Of a stretch of 64,000 nt of DNA, positions 45,163 through 54,209 are shown piece by piece (within the stretch, counting starts at the first letter, position 1; every line of letters starts with the position of its first letter). This stretch comes from Mangrovimonas yunxiaonensis (lineage in GTDB: Bacteria > Bacteroidota > Bacteroidia > Flavobacteriales > Flavobacteriaceae): assembly GCF_000733475.1 (NCBI RefSeq), contig NZ_JPFK01000007.1:616501-680500 (forward strand), in the 5' to 3' direction. The position numbers and the translations under genes are program-made. A model generated the notes under the pieces. That model ran no database searches. It was not told where the DNA came from and saw nothing but the letters and a program-made list of their open reading frames with translations.

Positions 45163-45753
45163 ATGAAAGAAAATAAAAAGGAAATTGTAAAATTCACACC
45201 CAAACAGCTTGAAGGTTGGGAAGAGTATCGTAATGCACTTTATATTCAAAAATCAAAAAGTGACGATTTATTTGAAAAAGCCATTACGTTTATTTCATCT
45301 GGTGCTTTAGGACTCACATTGACTTTTCACGATAAAATAGTACCTGTCGAAAATTCTATTTGCGTAATCATCATTGCAATTGGCTGGACACTCTTGATAA
45401 CAACACTTTTTATTAATCTTATCAGTCATTATCAATCCAGTAAATCAACAGATGCTTCAATCGACGAAATTGATGGAATATTAGACTATAAAATCAATTA
45501 TTCAACCTATCAAGTTAATTTGCATAAGAGAAATAAGAAAATTGACAATCTTAATAAAACGTCTATATACCTTTTAGGAATAGGTCTATTTTTAATTATA
45601 ATTTACGTATCAATAAACATTCATTATGGCAAAGAAAAGCAACTCGACACCAAAGTCGAAACCTCAAAACAGGCAACAACCAAAGACAAACAGTCAGAGT
45701 CAAAAAGGACAATCGATTCCACGTCCTACATCTCAATTAAACAACAACCCTAA
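45163..45753 (+). CDS. Three-helix membrane protein in the defence block, unknown function
   Basis: This 196-aa protein starts 2 bp after the type IIG stop. It has an N-terminal soluble helix (1-38), a helix or re-entrant segment at about 40-56, transmembrane helices at about 66-88 and 133-153, and a Lys/Ser/Thr-rich tail. It has no enzymatic motif. Similar small membrane proteins occur near defence genes, so a role with the restriction enzyme or with the downstream Argonaute is possible but inferred. The last 43 codons are overlapped by another open frame (45626-45763). Confidence 0.72.
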   Translation: MKENKKEIVKFTPKQLEGWEEYRNALYIQKSKSDDLFEKAITFISSGALGLTLTFHDKIVPVENSICVIIIAIGWTLLITTLFINLISHYQSSKSTDASIDEIDGILDYKINYSTYQVNLHKRNKKIDNLNKTSIYLLGIGLFLIIIYVSINIHYGKEKQLDTKVETSKQATTKDKQSESKRTIDSTSYISIKQQP

Positions 45754-45763
45754 AAAAAAGTAG
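45626..45763 (+). CDS. Small basic ORF overlapping the membrane-protein gene (tentative)
   Basis: This 45-residue frame (MAKKSNSTPKSKPQNRQQPK...) lies in a different frame from the membrane-protein gene and outlasts it by 10 bp. It is rich in Lys, Asn, Gln, Pro and Ser and ends TAG one base before the ATG of the next small ORF. Composition alone could be chance in A-rich DNA, but the tail-to-head arrangement of two similar frames is suggestive. Confidence 0.3.
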   Translation: MAKKSNSTPKSKPQNRQQPKTNSQSQKGQSIPRPTSQLNNNPKKK

Positions 45764-45764
45764 A

Positions 45765-45881
45765 ATGGCAAACAAAGACAACTCATCCAAGCAAAAAACA
45801 GTTAAAATTGATTTAGGAAACACTATTAAAAGACCTTCAAACAATTTAAAACCAAAAGATAGTAAACCTAAAAATAAATAA
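45765..45881 (+). CDS. Small basic ORF between membrane protein and Argonaute (tentative)
   Basis: This 38-residue frame (MANKDNSSKQKTVKIDLGNT...) begins one base after the stop of the preceding small ORF and starts similarly (MAKKSNS / MANKDNS). It is strongly basic and polar, with no known domain. It lies 93 bp upstream of the Argonaute gene, with a REP-like element between. Confidence 0.35.
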   Translation: MANKDNSSKQKTVKIDLGNTIKRPSNNLKPKDSKPKNK

Positions 45882-45885
45882 TACT

Positions 45886-45921
45886 TGTCATTGCGAGAAG
45901 CGCAGCGACGTGGCAATCTTT
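45886..45921 (+). repeat. REP-like palindromic element, intergenic copy
   Basis: The copy runs from TGTCATTGCGAGAAGCGCAG to GGCAATCTTTT with outer dyad ATTGC/GCAAT. It sits 5 bp after the small ORF and 53 bp before the Argonaute ATG and is related to the copies inside the type IIG and CusA genes. Confidence 0.7.
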
Positions 45922-45974
45922 TAAATTGAAACTAAAAAAATAAATATGTAAAACCCAAAAACACCTCATTACCA

Positions 45975-48086
45975 ATGCAAGAACACCTCAAAACTAACAT
46001 ACTCAACTTTAAATGGCCTAATAGTGCGCCTACTATTTATTTAACTTTAGAGGATATGGAAGGCAGTCATCCCATCCATAAATCTAAATTTTCAAGGCAG
46101 ATTAAAGAGGTGTTTCCAGATGCAGACCTATCTAATACAGACCAGATATTTACAACATTTACAACAGAAATACCCAATGCACCAAACATTAAGCTAAATT
46201 TAGTAGATGGTAAAGAATTAAGAATATACAAGCAATTCCTTAAACACCAATTAAGAAGCTATTTTAAATCTAAAGACTATATAGTAGTAAAAAACTTCGT
46301 TGGTGATGTACAAGTGTGGATGCCTTCAAAAAAAGGGAATACAACAGACTATAACCTCTACTATAAATTTTCATTTAAAATACAGTTTGCAAAACTCACA
46401 GACTTACCAGAGTTAATTGTATCATACGATGGTACTTCAAAAGTCCTTACAACGTCGGTTAAGGATATAGAGGATTCAGAGCTAATAAAGCGTTGTGTAT
46501 ATGGTCAAAAAACGTTCAATTACCAAATGGACCTCGACACAGAGGAAAAAGAAGAATTTTACAATGCTATTCAGTTTGAGCAAGCATACCCAATTTTTAA
46601 TTTGCCATTAGCACGAGCATTAGATATTCCTATTGAGGAACCTGTAAGGCCAGCCAACAAATACCAAAAGTATGTAGCACTTATTAATAATTTCGCTACC
46701 AATTATCTATTTACAGAAGATTTCAAAGCCATATTTCCGTTTAAGACTGATGCGTTTATTGATGTGCCACTCAATCGTATCAATCACATTGACCCACAAG
46801 TAGGTTTATTGGAATTTGGTAAAGACCAATACGGTAATAAAAAAACACATTTAGTACCTAAATTGGCAATGAATAACCTCAACCCTTACAAAAGACCAAA
46901 CAACCAAAACATTAAGTTTTTCTTTGTGTACCATACCTCACATAAAGAAGCTATTAAGACCTTTTATAACAACCTTAAATTTGGTGTTACCTCTCAAAAA
47001 AAATATTTTAAAGGGATTGAGGCTTATGTAAATATTAAGGCTTCAACGTCTAAAGAACATTTTATAGAGTTTAAAAATGAAAACGACCCAATACCAGAAA
47101 TAACAGAGCAGTTAGAAAACCTTTCGTTTGACCACGATAATGTACGTTATGCAGCGTTCTATTTAAGTCCTTTCGATAAGTATACACCAAATCCCGAAGA
47201 CCGAGAAATCTATATTCAAATCAAAGAACTCTTTTTAAACGAAGGCATTGTTACACAAGTTGTAGATTATGAAAAAATGGTGGTCAATATCGAGAATCAA
47301 TACAACTTCCAATTTTCATTGCAAAATATGGCGTTGGCAATTCACGCCAAATTAGGTGGTGCACCTTGGAAACTCGCAGTAACTGATAAAAAGGAATTAG
47401 TAATTGGTGTTGGTGCATTTACCAATCAAGGCGAAAACAGACGGTATATTGCAAGTGCTTTTAGTTTTCAAAACAATGGCTTGTTTAGAAAGTTCGAGTA
47501 TTTCGACCAAAGCGAAACAGACCTATTAGCAGGTAGTATATGTAAAGCCATAAGAGATTTTACATCGGTTGCAGAAGCAGATAAAGTAGTGATTCACTTT
47601 TATAAGGAAATGAGTTACGAGGAACTAAAACCAATTATTAGAGGGATGCATACATTAGGCTTAAAAATTCCACTCTACATTCTAAATATCAATAAAACAG
47701 AAGCAGAAGATATTATTGCTTACGACCTTAATTGGAATAAAAAGCTAATGCCAGTTAGTGGGACATACATACGAATTAGCGAAAATCAATTCCTATTGTT
47801 TAATAATGCACGTTATCCAAGTGACCGTTTTTATTCAGATACAGATGGTTATCCATTCCCAATAAAGATAAAAATAAGCAGTCCAGATGAAGATGCTTTT
47901 GAAGATGCAGATGTAGTGTTAGAATTATTAACACAAGTGTATCAGTTTAGCAGATTGTATTGGAAATCACTTCGACAACAAAATGTTCCAATCACTATAA
48001 AATATCCAGAAATGGTAGCACAAATAGCACCACGATTTAATAATGGTGTTCCAGACGATGCTAAAGATGCTCTATGGTTTTTGTAA
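45975..48086 (+). CDS. Long prokaryotic Argonaute, probably catalytically inactive
   Basis: pAgo proteins bind short nucleic-acid guides to find invading DNA or RNA. This 703-aa chain has N/PAZ-like parts (about 1-290), MID (about 300-455) and PIWI (about 460-703). Guide 5'-end contacts look intact: Tyr413 and Lys417 (YIQIK), Gln428 (TQV) and Lys459 (AIHAKLGGAPW). In PIWI the first catalytic Asp is replaced in VIGVGAF (Gly480) and the second falls in VVIHFYKEMS (around Tyr543) with no Asp, so slicing is not expected. The alignment is by eye. A dead pAgo would need a partner effector; the nearest candidate is the membrane protein at 45163. Confidence 0.85.
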   Translation: MQEHLKTNILNFKWPNSAPTIYLTLEDMEGSHPIHKSKFSRQIKEVFPDADLSNTDQIFTTFTTEIPNAPNIKLNLVDGKELRIYKQFLKHQLRSYFKSKDYIVVKNFVGDVQVWMPSKKGNTTDYNLYYKFSFKIQFAKLTDLPELIVSYDGTSKVLTTSVKDIEDSELIKRCVYGQKTFNYQMDLDTEEKEEFYNAIQFEQAYPIFNLPLARALDIPIEEPVRPANKYQKYVALINNFATNYLFTEDFKAIFPFKTDAFIDVPLNRINHIDPQVGLLEFGKDQYGNKKTHLVPKLAMNNLNPYKRPNNQNIKFFFVYHTSHKEAIKTFYNNLKFGVTSQKKYFKGIEAYVNIKASTSKEHFIEFKNENDPIPEITEQLENLSFDHDNVRYAAFYLSPFDKYTPNPEDREIYIQIKELFLNEGIVTQVVDYEKMVVNIENQYNFQFSLQNMALAIHAKLGGAPWKLAVTDKKELVIGVGAFTNQGENRRYIASAFSFQNNGLFRKFEYFDQSETDLLAGSICKAIRDFTSVAEADKVVIHFYKEMSYEELKPIIRGMHTLGLKIPLYILNINKTEAEDIIAYDLNWNKKLMPVSGTYIRISENQFLLFNNARYPSDRFYSDTDGYPFPIKIKISSPDEDAFEDADVVLELLTQVYQFSRLYWKSLRQQNVPITIKYPEMVAQIAPRFNNGVPDDAKDALWFL

Positions 48087-48131
48087 TTTACCAATCAATT
48101 TATTTGCAACACCATTGCATTCAATAATTTG

Positions 48132-48139
48132 TATATTTG
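48132..48139 (+). promoter_or_regulatory. -7 promoter box of the first HYC_CC_PP gene
   Basis: TATATTTG is an exact TAnnTTTG match, 10 bp before the chosen ATG 48150. Just upstream, TGCAACACCATTGCA (48105-48119) forms a dyad TGCAA/TTGCA that could bind a metal regulator; the similar TTGCACTTCCATTGCA occurs upstream of merTP near 54628. Confidence 0.5.
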
Positions 48140-48149
48140 TATAAATTAT

Positions 48150-48545
48150 ATGAAAATATTTGTTTCCATATCAATGTCTATTTTATTCTTTTTTCAAGGG
48201 ATAAGCATAGATATGGACTTTTGTGGTCCAATTAAAGAAATTTCAAATGTAATTACCCATTATCAAGACCATAAAATTTATGGAGACTCTTTCCTTGATT
48301 ATGTAGTTGAAGACTACATTGACGGCGATTCTAAAAATGGAGAGCATCATCATAACCCAGATAAGGAGAATACACCAGTCCATTCCCATAATCAATGTTG
48401 TCACCCTTTAGTGTTAATTATAGCTAACAATAATTTGGCTTTAACCAATCGACTAAAGTTTGAAAAGAAAAAACAATATAATTTACATAAAGTAAACTTC
48501 ACTTCCAGATATTTGGAATCACTTTTCCAGCCACCTAAAGTATAA
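48150..48545 (+). CDS. HYC_CC_PP-family small exported protein (divergent copy)
   Basis: This 131-aa protein has an N-terminal signal/anchor (MKIFVSISMSILFFFQG). The three family positions are present in altered form: DFCGP (Cys25) instead of HYC, QCCHP (Cys83-Cys84), and QPPKV near the end (Pro128-129). A His-rich loop (EHHHNPDKENTPVHSH) lies between. These proteins accompany Bacteroidota metal-efflux genes and probably bind metal in the periplasm, but no function is proven. Start 48150 was chosen over 48129 because the -7 box overlaps the earlier codons. Confidence 0.75.
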   Translation: MKIFVSISMSILFFFQGISIDMDFCGPIKEISNVITHYQDHKIYGDSFLDYVVEDYIDGDSKNGEHHHNPDKENTPVHSHNQCCHPLVLIIANNNLALTNRLKFEKKKQYNLHKVNFTSRYLESLFQPPKV

Positions 48546-48650
48546 TTCAGTTTTTTAAAGGATAGCTATATCCTTACGCAATGCTTTTTAACAAAAGCAT
48601 TGCTTCGCTTTTATTTTGCGCGAAGCGCAAAATGATATGTTTAACTGAAT
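48545..48650 (+). promoter_or_regulatory. Structured leader before the first RND pump
   Basis: An outer dyad ATTCAGTT (48545-48552) / AACTGAAT (48643-48650) encloses three hairpins: AAGGATA/TATCCTT (48558-48575), GCAATGCTTTT/AAAAGCATTGC (48578-48603) and TTTTGCGC/GCGCAAAA (48614-48632). This resembles a multi-branched RNA and ends 12 bp before the pump ATG. A second pump leader at 57932 shares the TATCCT...GCAATG segment. Confidence 0.5.
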
Positions 48651-48662
48651 TAAAATTTTACT

Positions 48663-51600
48663 ATGATTAATAAAATCATTGATTTTTCAATCAATAACAA
48701 ATTCATTATTGGTTTGCTTACGCTTACCATAATTGGAGCAGGTATTTGGAGTATGACCAAAGTGCCAATCGATGCTGTTCCAGACATTACCAATAACCAA
48801 GTACAGGTTATTACACAAGCACCTAATTTAGGTACAGAAGATATTGAACAATTTGTAACCTACCCTGTGGAAGTTGCAATGAGCAACCTGCCTGATGTAA
48901 AGGAAATTAGGTCAATCTCTCGTTTTGGCTTATCGGTTGTTACCATCGTATTCGACGATGATATGGGAACCTATCTACCTCGTCAATTAGTAGCCGAAAA
49001 ACTAAACGAAGTCAAAGAACAAATTCCAGCTGGTTTTGGAGAACCTACTATGGGACCTATTTCCACAGGATTAGGGGAAATTTATCAATACACCTTAAAA
49101 GTAGCACCAGAGTATAAAGACAAATACGACATTGCAGATTTACGCTCAATGCAGGATTGGATTGTACAACGTCAAATGGCAATGGTAGAAGGTGTGGTTG
49201 AGGTTAACGCCATAGGCGGTAAAATTAAACAATACGAAGTCGCGGTTGACCCAAACGATTTAAACGCAATTGGATTGACCATTACAGATGTCTTTAATGC
49301 ACTTGAAGCCAATAATCAAAATACAGGTGGTGCATATATTGAAAAGAACCATCAGGCTAATTTTATTCGTGGAGAAGGCTTGGTACGGAGTTTAGAAGAC
49401 ATTAAAAAAATTACGGTAAAAACCGTTAATAATATTCCTGTAACTATTAATGATATTGCAACTGTGCAATTCGGTTCTGCCATACGTTACGGTGCATTAA
49501 CCCAAGATGGTGAAGGTGAAGTTGTAGGTGGATTGGTGATGATGCTAAAAGGTGCAAATTCCAATGATGTTATTGCCAATGTAAAAGAGCGAATGGCTCA
49601 AATTGAAAAGTCATTACCTGAAGGTGTAATTATTGAACCCTTATTAGACCGAAGTAAATTAATTGGCGAAACAACTTCTACTGTAACCACAAATCTTATT
49701 GAAGGTGCATTGATAGTTATTTTTGTGCTTATCTTCTTATTGGGTAATTGGCGAGGTGGTTTAATCGTTGCTTCAACAATACCATTATCCTTATTATTCG
49801 CTTTTATTTTAATGAACGTGTTCGATGTTTGGGTAAACTTAATGAGTTTGGGAGCAATAGATTTCGGTATTATAGTTGATGGCGCTGTAATTATTGTAGA
49901 AAGTACAGTATTTCTCATTGCATCACAAGTACTAAAAAAGAAACAGCTTACATCCAAAGAGCGAGATAAAGTGGCGTCTAATGCTTCAAAAAAGATGATG
50001 AACGCTGCGTTTTTCGGTCAGTTGATTATCCTTATCGTTTTTCTACCCATTTTAGCCTTACAAGGTATTGAAGGAAAGATGTTTAAACCAATGGCATTGA
50101 CCTTTATTTTTGCTATGATTGGTGCAATGGTACTGTGTTTAACCTATGTGCCAATGATGTCTGCTTTAGTGTTAAGAGCACCAAAAAATGATAAAAAATC
50201 TTATGGAGATAGATTTGTACATTGGGTTGAAGACAAATATCAACCTTTATTGGTTAGAGCCTTGCGAAAAGGTAAATGGGTAATTGGTATTGCAGTTGTG
50301 TTGTTTGGGATAACCGTTTTTATGTTTTCAAGAATGGGTGGTGAATTTATCCCGCAACTCGATGAAGGTGATATTGCATTTCACGCTATTTTAAAACCAG
50401 GTAGTTCCCTTACTGAAACCATTGAAACTACCACTAAAATAGAACAAATAGTAAAAGCCAAATTTCCAGAAGTCGAAAAAATTGTGAGTCGTATTGGTGT
50501 TGCTGAAATACCAACCGACCCAATGCCAATGGATTTAGCTGATGTTTTTGTTATTCTGAAACCTAAAAGCGAATGGACAACAGCAGAGACAAAAGATGAA
50601 TTGATTGAGAAAATGAAAGAAGCGGTTGAAATCGTTCCTGGTGTTAATTATGAATTTACTCAACCTATCGAAATGCGTTTTAATGAGTTGCTTGAAGGTG
50701 TGCGTGAAGATATTGCCATTAAACTCTATGGTGAAGACATTGACATACTATCCCAAAAAGCTGAAGAAATATCTAAAATTATTGCAGGTACTGAAGGTAT
50801 TGGAGATATGAAAGCGGAAGCCACAACGGGTTTACCACAAATGACCATCAATTACAACCGGAATAAATTAGCACAATACGGACTTCAAATAAATACGCTC
50901 AATCAAACCGTACAATCTGCATTTGCAGGTGGTACAGCAGGTGTGATTTTTGAAGGTGAAAAACGCTTCGATTTAGTGGTGCGTTTAAGTTCTCAAAACC
51001 GAAAGGATATAACAGATGTTCAAAACCTGTACATCAATTTACCTTCAGGTGCTCAAATTCCTTTACGTGAAATTGCAGATGTAAGCTACAAAGCAGGACC
51101 AATGCAAATAAGTAGAGACAATACCAACAGAAGAACCTATGTAGGTATCAATGTCAGAGGTCGAGATGTAAAATCTTTAGTAACTGAAATAAAATCAAAA
51201 TTAGATGCACAATTGGAACTACCATCGGGTTATTTTATTCGCTATGGTGGTGCATTTGAAAATCTGGAACGTGCCAGCAACCGATTACAAACCGTTGTGC
51301 CTATTGCATTGTTACTCATATTTATTCTAATATACTTTGCATTAAAATCTTTACCACAAACCTTAATGATTTACATAGCCATTCCAATGGCAACCATTGG
51401 TGGTGTTGTAGCCTTATGGTTGCGTGATATGCCATTTAGTATTTCAGCAGGTGTTGGTTTTATTGTGTTGTTTGGCGTTGCAGTTTTAAATGGATTGGTA
51501 ATGATAAGCGGACTCAACGAATTAAAAGAAGAAGGTGTAACCAATTTAAAGGATAGAATAGTTGAAGGTACTAAACGAAGAATCAGACCTATTATGCTAA

Positions 51601-52997
51601 CTGCTTTTACAGATGTATTAGGCTTTCTACCAATGGCTATTTCATCATCAGCTGGTGCAGAAGTACAGCGTCCTTTGGCAACTGTAGTTATTGGTGGATT
51701 ATTAACTTCAACTTTGCTTACCTTATTTGTTTTACCAATTTTATATCATTGGGTAGAAAACAAATCTTTTACGTTTAAGCCAAATAAAAAGTTAGTAACA
51801 GCAACAGCAGTTGTATTATTACTATTTGGCTTTTCACCACAAAGTAATGCTCAAGAGTTGAATGATACAATTCCCGAAATTTCATTACAGGAAGCTGTTA
51901 AACTCGCAAAAAGTAATTATCCATTGCTCAAACAAAAGCAGTTGGAAATTACAAAACAAGAGCAATTAAAAGCGACTGCCTATGATTTCGGAACGACTCA
52001 AATTTTTACAGGTGGAGAAGAAGTTAATAGTGGTAATGGCATCTATACAACCATAGGTGTTGGTCAATCCAACATTGATTTATTTGGAATTGGTTCAAAA
52101 AGGAAGTTACAAGAACAACGCATTCAGTTAGCACAAAAAGCCTTTCAACTTTCCGAATTAGAACTGGAATTGGAAGTAAAAAAAGCGTGGTCAAAATGCT
52201 ATCAAATGAAACGGAACTATAACTTGTATAAAGAACTGGATTCCATTTATTCCAAATTTGAACAAGCAGTAGCTTTAAATTATGAAGTCGAAGCCATTTC
52301 TAAATTAGAATATTCGGCAGCAAAAAATCAAGCGTTTCAAATTAAAAATAAAAAAGCGCAAGCCTATAGTGATTACCTTATTGCCTTACAGCAATTCAAT
52401 TTGTGGTTGGTATCAGAAGAAATTTTTACAGTTTCAGATGAATTTGAGGTAGCGATAGATAGTGATATGGAAACGATTAGTATTGAAAACCATCCGTTGT
52501 ACAGTATGTCGCAGAACATTGTAGATGAAGCGGAAGCTAAATATAAAGCTGCAAAAGCAGATAATTTGCCAAAGTTCAATCTTCAAGGTGGTATACAGAA
52601 AGTAAATGGCAATTCAGGGTTTTACACGTATCAAGCAGGTATTTCCATTCCGTTTTTATCAGGTACTAACAAAGCACAAATTAGAAGTTCCAAAATTGAT
52701 AAAGAAATAGCAGAAACCAATGTAGCGTTCAAAAAACAGGAAGTACAATCAAGGTTTGTTCAGGCTAAAGAAAACTATATAAAATGGAAAACATCTTGGG
52801 AGTTTTACAAAGACCAAGTTTTACCATTAACAAAAGAGCAAAAAACAGGTGCATTACTGGCGTACAGAGAAGGCGAAATAGATTATACTGCATTTACGCA
52901 GTTGATAAAAGAAGCCATTCAATCGGAACTTGAAGCACAGACTGCATTAGTAAACTATTTAGAAAGCACATTTCAATTACAATATTTTAATCAATAA
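48663..52997 (+). CDS. CusA/CzcA-family heavy-metal RND pump fused to a TolC-like outer-membrane factor
   Basis: This metal/proton antiporter is fused to its own exit duct, 1444 aa in all. Residues 1 to about 1040 are the RND pump; helix 4 has the proton-relay acids Asp400, Asp406 and Glu413 (AIDFGIIVDGAVIIVES). Residues about 1044-1063 look like an internal signal peptide (hydrophobic core, then SNAQ), and about 1065-1444 are an OEP/TolC coiled-coil and barrel domain. Cleavage after Ala1063 would release the outer-membrane factor. The adaptor follows 4 bp after the stop. The metal is probably Cu, Ag, Zn or Cd; it cannot be fixed from sequence. Confidence 0.92.
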   Translation: MINKIIDFSINNKFIIGLLTLTIIGAGIWSMTKVPIDAVPDITNNQVQVITQAPNLGTEDIEQFVTYPVEVAMSNLPDVKEIRSISRFGLSVVTIVFDDDMGTYLPRQLVAEKLNEVKEQIPAGFGEPTMGPISTGLGEIYQYTLKVAPEYKDKYDIADLRSMQDWIVQRQMAMVEGVVEVNAIGGKIKQYEVAVDPNDLNAIGLTITDVFNALEANNQNTGGAYIEKNHQANFIRGEGLVRSLEDIKKITVKTVNNIPVTINDIATVQFGSAIRYGALTQDGEGEVVGGLVMMLKGANSNDVIANVKERMAQIEKSLPEGVIIEPLLDRSKLIGETTSTVTTNLIEGALIVIFVLIFLLGNWRGGLIVASTIPLSLLFAFILMNVFDVWVNLMSLGAIDFGIIVDGAVIIVESTVFLIASQVLKKKQLTSKERDKVASNASKKMMNAAFFGQLIILIVFLPILALQGIEGKMFKPMALTFIFAMIGAMVLCLTYVPMMSALVLRAPKNDKKSYGDRFVHWVEDKYQPLLVRALRKGKWVIGIAVVLFGITVFMFSRMGGEFIPQLDEGDIAFHAILKPGSSLTETIETTTKIEQIVKAKFPEVEKIVSRIGVAEIPTDPMPMDLADVFVILKPKSEWTTAETKDELIEKMKEAVEIVPGVNYEFTQPIEMRFNELLEGVREDIAIKLYGEDIDILSQKAEEISKIIAGTEGIGDMKAEATTGLPQMTINYNRNKLAQYGLQINTLNQTVQSAFAGGTAGVIFEGEKRFDLVVRLSSQNRKDITDVQNLYINLPSGAQIPLREIADVSYKAGPMQISRDNTNRRTYVGINVRGRDVKSLVTEIKSKLDAQLELPSGYFIRYGGAFENLERASNRLQTVVPIALLLIFILIYFALKSLPQTLMIYIAIPMATIGGVVALWLRDMPFSISAGVGFIVLFGVAVLNGLVMISGLNELKEEGVTNLKDRIVEGTKRRIRPIMLTAFTDVLGFLPMAISSSAGAEVQRPLATVVIGGLLTSTLLTLFVLPILYHWVENKSFTFKPNKKLVTATAVVLLLFGFSPQSNAQELNDTIPEISLQEAVKLAKSNYPLLKQKQLEITKQEQLKATAYDFGTTQIFTGGEEVNSGNGIYTTIGVGQSNIDLFGIGSKRKLQEQRIQLAQKAFQLSELELELEVKKAWSKCYQMKRNYNLYKELDSIYSKFEQAVALNYEVEAISKLEYSAAKNQAFQIKNKKAQAYSDYLIALQQFNLWLVSEEIFTVSDEFEVAIDSDMETISIENHPLYSMSQNIVDEAEAKYKAAKADNLPKFNLQGGIQKVNGNSGFYTYQAGISIPFLSGTNKAQIRSSKIDKEIAETNVAFKKQEVQSRFVQAKENYIKWKTSWEFYKDQVLPLTKEQKTGALLAYREGEIDYTAFTQLIKEAIQSELEAQTALVNYLESTFQLQYFNQ

Positions 52998-53001
52998 GAC
53001 A

Positions 53002-54207
53002 ATGAAAAATAAAATATATAAAATTCTTACCGTAATGGTGTTAACCATTTTTGTTTCAGCTTGCGGAAATAAAGAAAATCATAACGAGAATGATGGTCAT
53101 TCCCACGATGAGGAAGAAAAAACAGAAGTTGACGAAGAACATAATGAAAGCGAAGAAGTAATGCTATCACAACAGCAATTCGATGCTTTAAAAATGAAAA
53201 TAGATACGTTGGCATTACGTAATATGAGCGGCTATGTAGAGGCAAACGGAACGTTAGAAGTACTACCACAAAACGAAGCAGCTATTACTACTGTTGTTGG
53301 TGCAAATGTCGTTTCAATTGAAGTGATTGAAGGTGATAAGGTTAATAAAGGTCAAGTTGTGGCTTATCTATCGCACCCAAATATCATACAAGCGCAAACG
53401 GATTATTTAAACGCTTATAGCAATAGCGAGCTTGCAAAGAAAAATTATGAACGTCAACAAAAATTATACGATGCTGGTGTTGGTTCTGGTGCTAATTTCC
53501 AGAAAGCAGAAGCAGAATATCAAGCATCAAAAGCAATGGTTAATGGTTTAGAAGCGCAATTAAGAATACTCAACGTTAACACTACATCAGTTCGCAATGG
53601 AACAATTGCACAGCGCATAGCATTGCGAAGTCCAATAGAAGGCTTTGTGCAAAAAGTTGAAGTAAAAACAGGTCAATATGTAGAGCCACAAACCGAATTA
53701 TTTGAAATTGTAAATACGCATCACGTTCACGCCGATTTTATGGTCTTTGAAAAAGATGTCCATAAAGTACAGAAGGGTCAAAGAGTAAACTTTACGGTAC
53801 AATCTATACCAGATACAGAACTTACCGCAGAAATCTATTCCGTAAGCATAACCTTTGAGGACAACCCAAAAGCAGTTCACGTTCACGCAGAAATAGAAAA
53901 CAAAAAAGGTAATTTAATTCCTGGTATGTATATTCAAGGTAAAATTCAAGTAGATAATACCCAAACAAAAGCTTTACCAGAAAGTGCAATTATAAAAGAA
54001 GGCGAAAGATATTATGTGTTTTCAGTAGAAAAAGAAAATGACGATTGGAGCTTTAAACCTGTTGAAGTGATTGTTGGAGAAAAAGATGGCAAATGGGTAG
54101 CAATTAAATTTACTGAAGAAATAGATGAAAACACACAATTTGCCTATAACAATGCTTATTACCTTAACGCAGAAATGAAAAAAGGAGAAGCAGAACACGA
54201 ACATTAA
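53002..54207 (+). CDS. Efflux RND periplasmic adaptor (CusB/CzcB type), lipoprotein
   Basis: This 401-aa adaptor has a lipobox VSAC (Cys21) followed by a His/Glu-rich metal-binding stretch (about 26-52, ENHNENDGHSHDEEE). It has the usual barrel-sandwich hybrid (NEAAITTVVGANVVSIEVIEGDKVNKGQVVAYLSHP), an alpha hairpin and beta-barrel domains (LRSPIEGFVQKVEVKTGQYV). It bridges the pump to the outer-membrane factor. It begins 4 bp after the pump gene and ends 2 bp before the regulator gene. Confidence 0.92.
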   Translation: MKNKIYKILTVMVLTIFVSACGNKENHNENDGHSHDEEEKTEVDEEHNESEEVMLSQQQFDALKMKIDTLALRNMSGYVEANGTLEVLPQNEAAITTVVGANVVSIEVIEGDKVNKGQVVAYLSHPNIIQAQTDYLNAYSNSELAKKNYERQQKLYDAGVGSGANFQKAEAEYQASKAMVNGLEAQLRILNVNTTSVRNGTIAQRIALRSPIEGFVQKVEVKTGQYVEPQTELFEIVNTHHVHADFMVFEKDVHKVQKGQRVNFTVQSIPDTELTAEIYSVSITFEDNPKAVHVHAEIENKKGNLIPGMYIQGKIQVDNTQTKALPESAIIKEGERYYVFSVEKENDDWSFKPVEVIVGEKDGKWVAIKFTEEIDENTQFAYNNAYYLNAEMKKGEAEHEH

Positions 54208-54209
54208 TT

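Noticed and set aside
48578-48632. The two strong hairpins read simply as an intrinsic terminator after the HYC_CC_PP gene
   Set aside because: No long T tract follows either stem, and both lie inside a larger dyad that ends just before the pump start; a leader structure fits better, though attenuation is possible.
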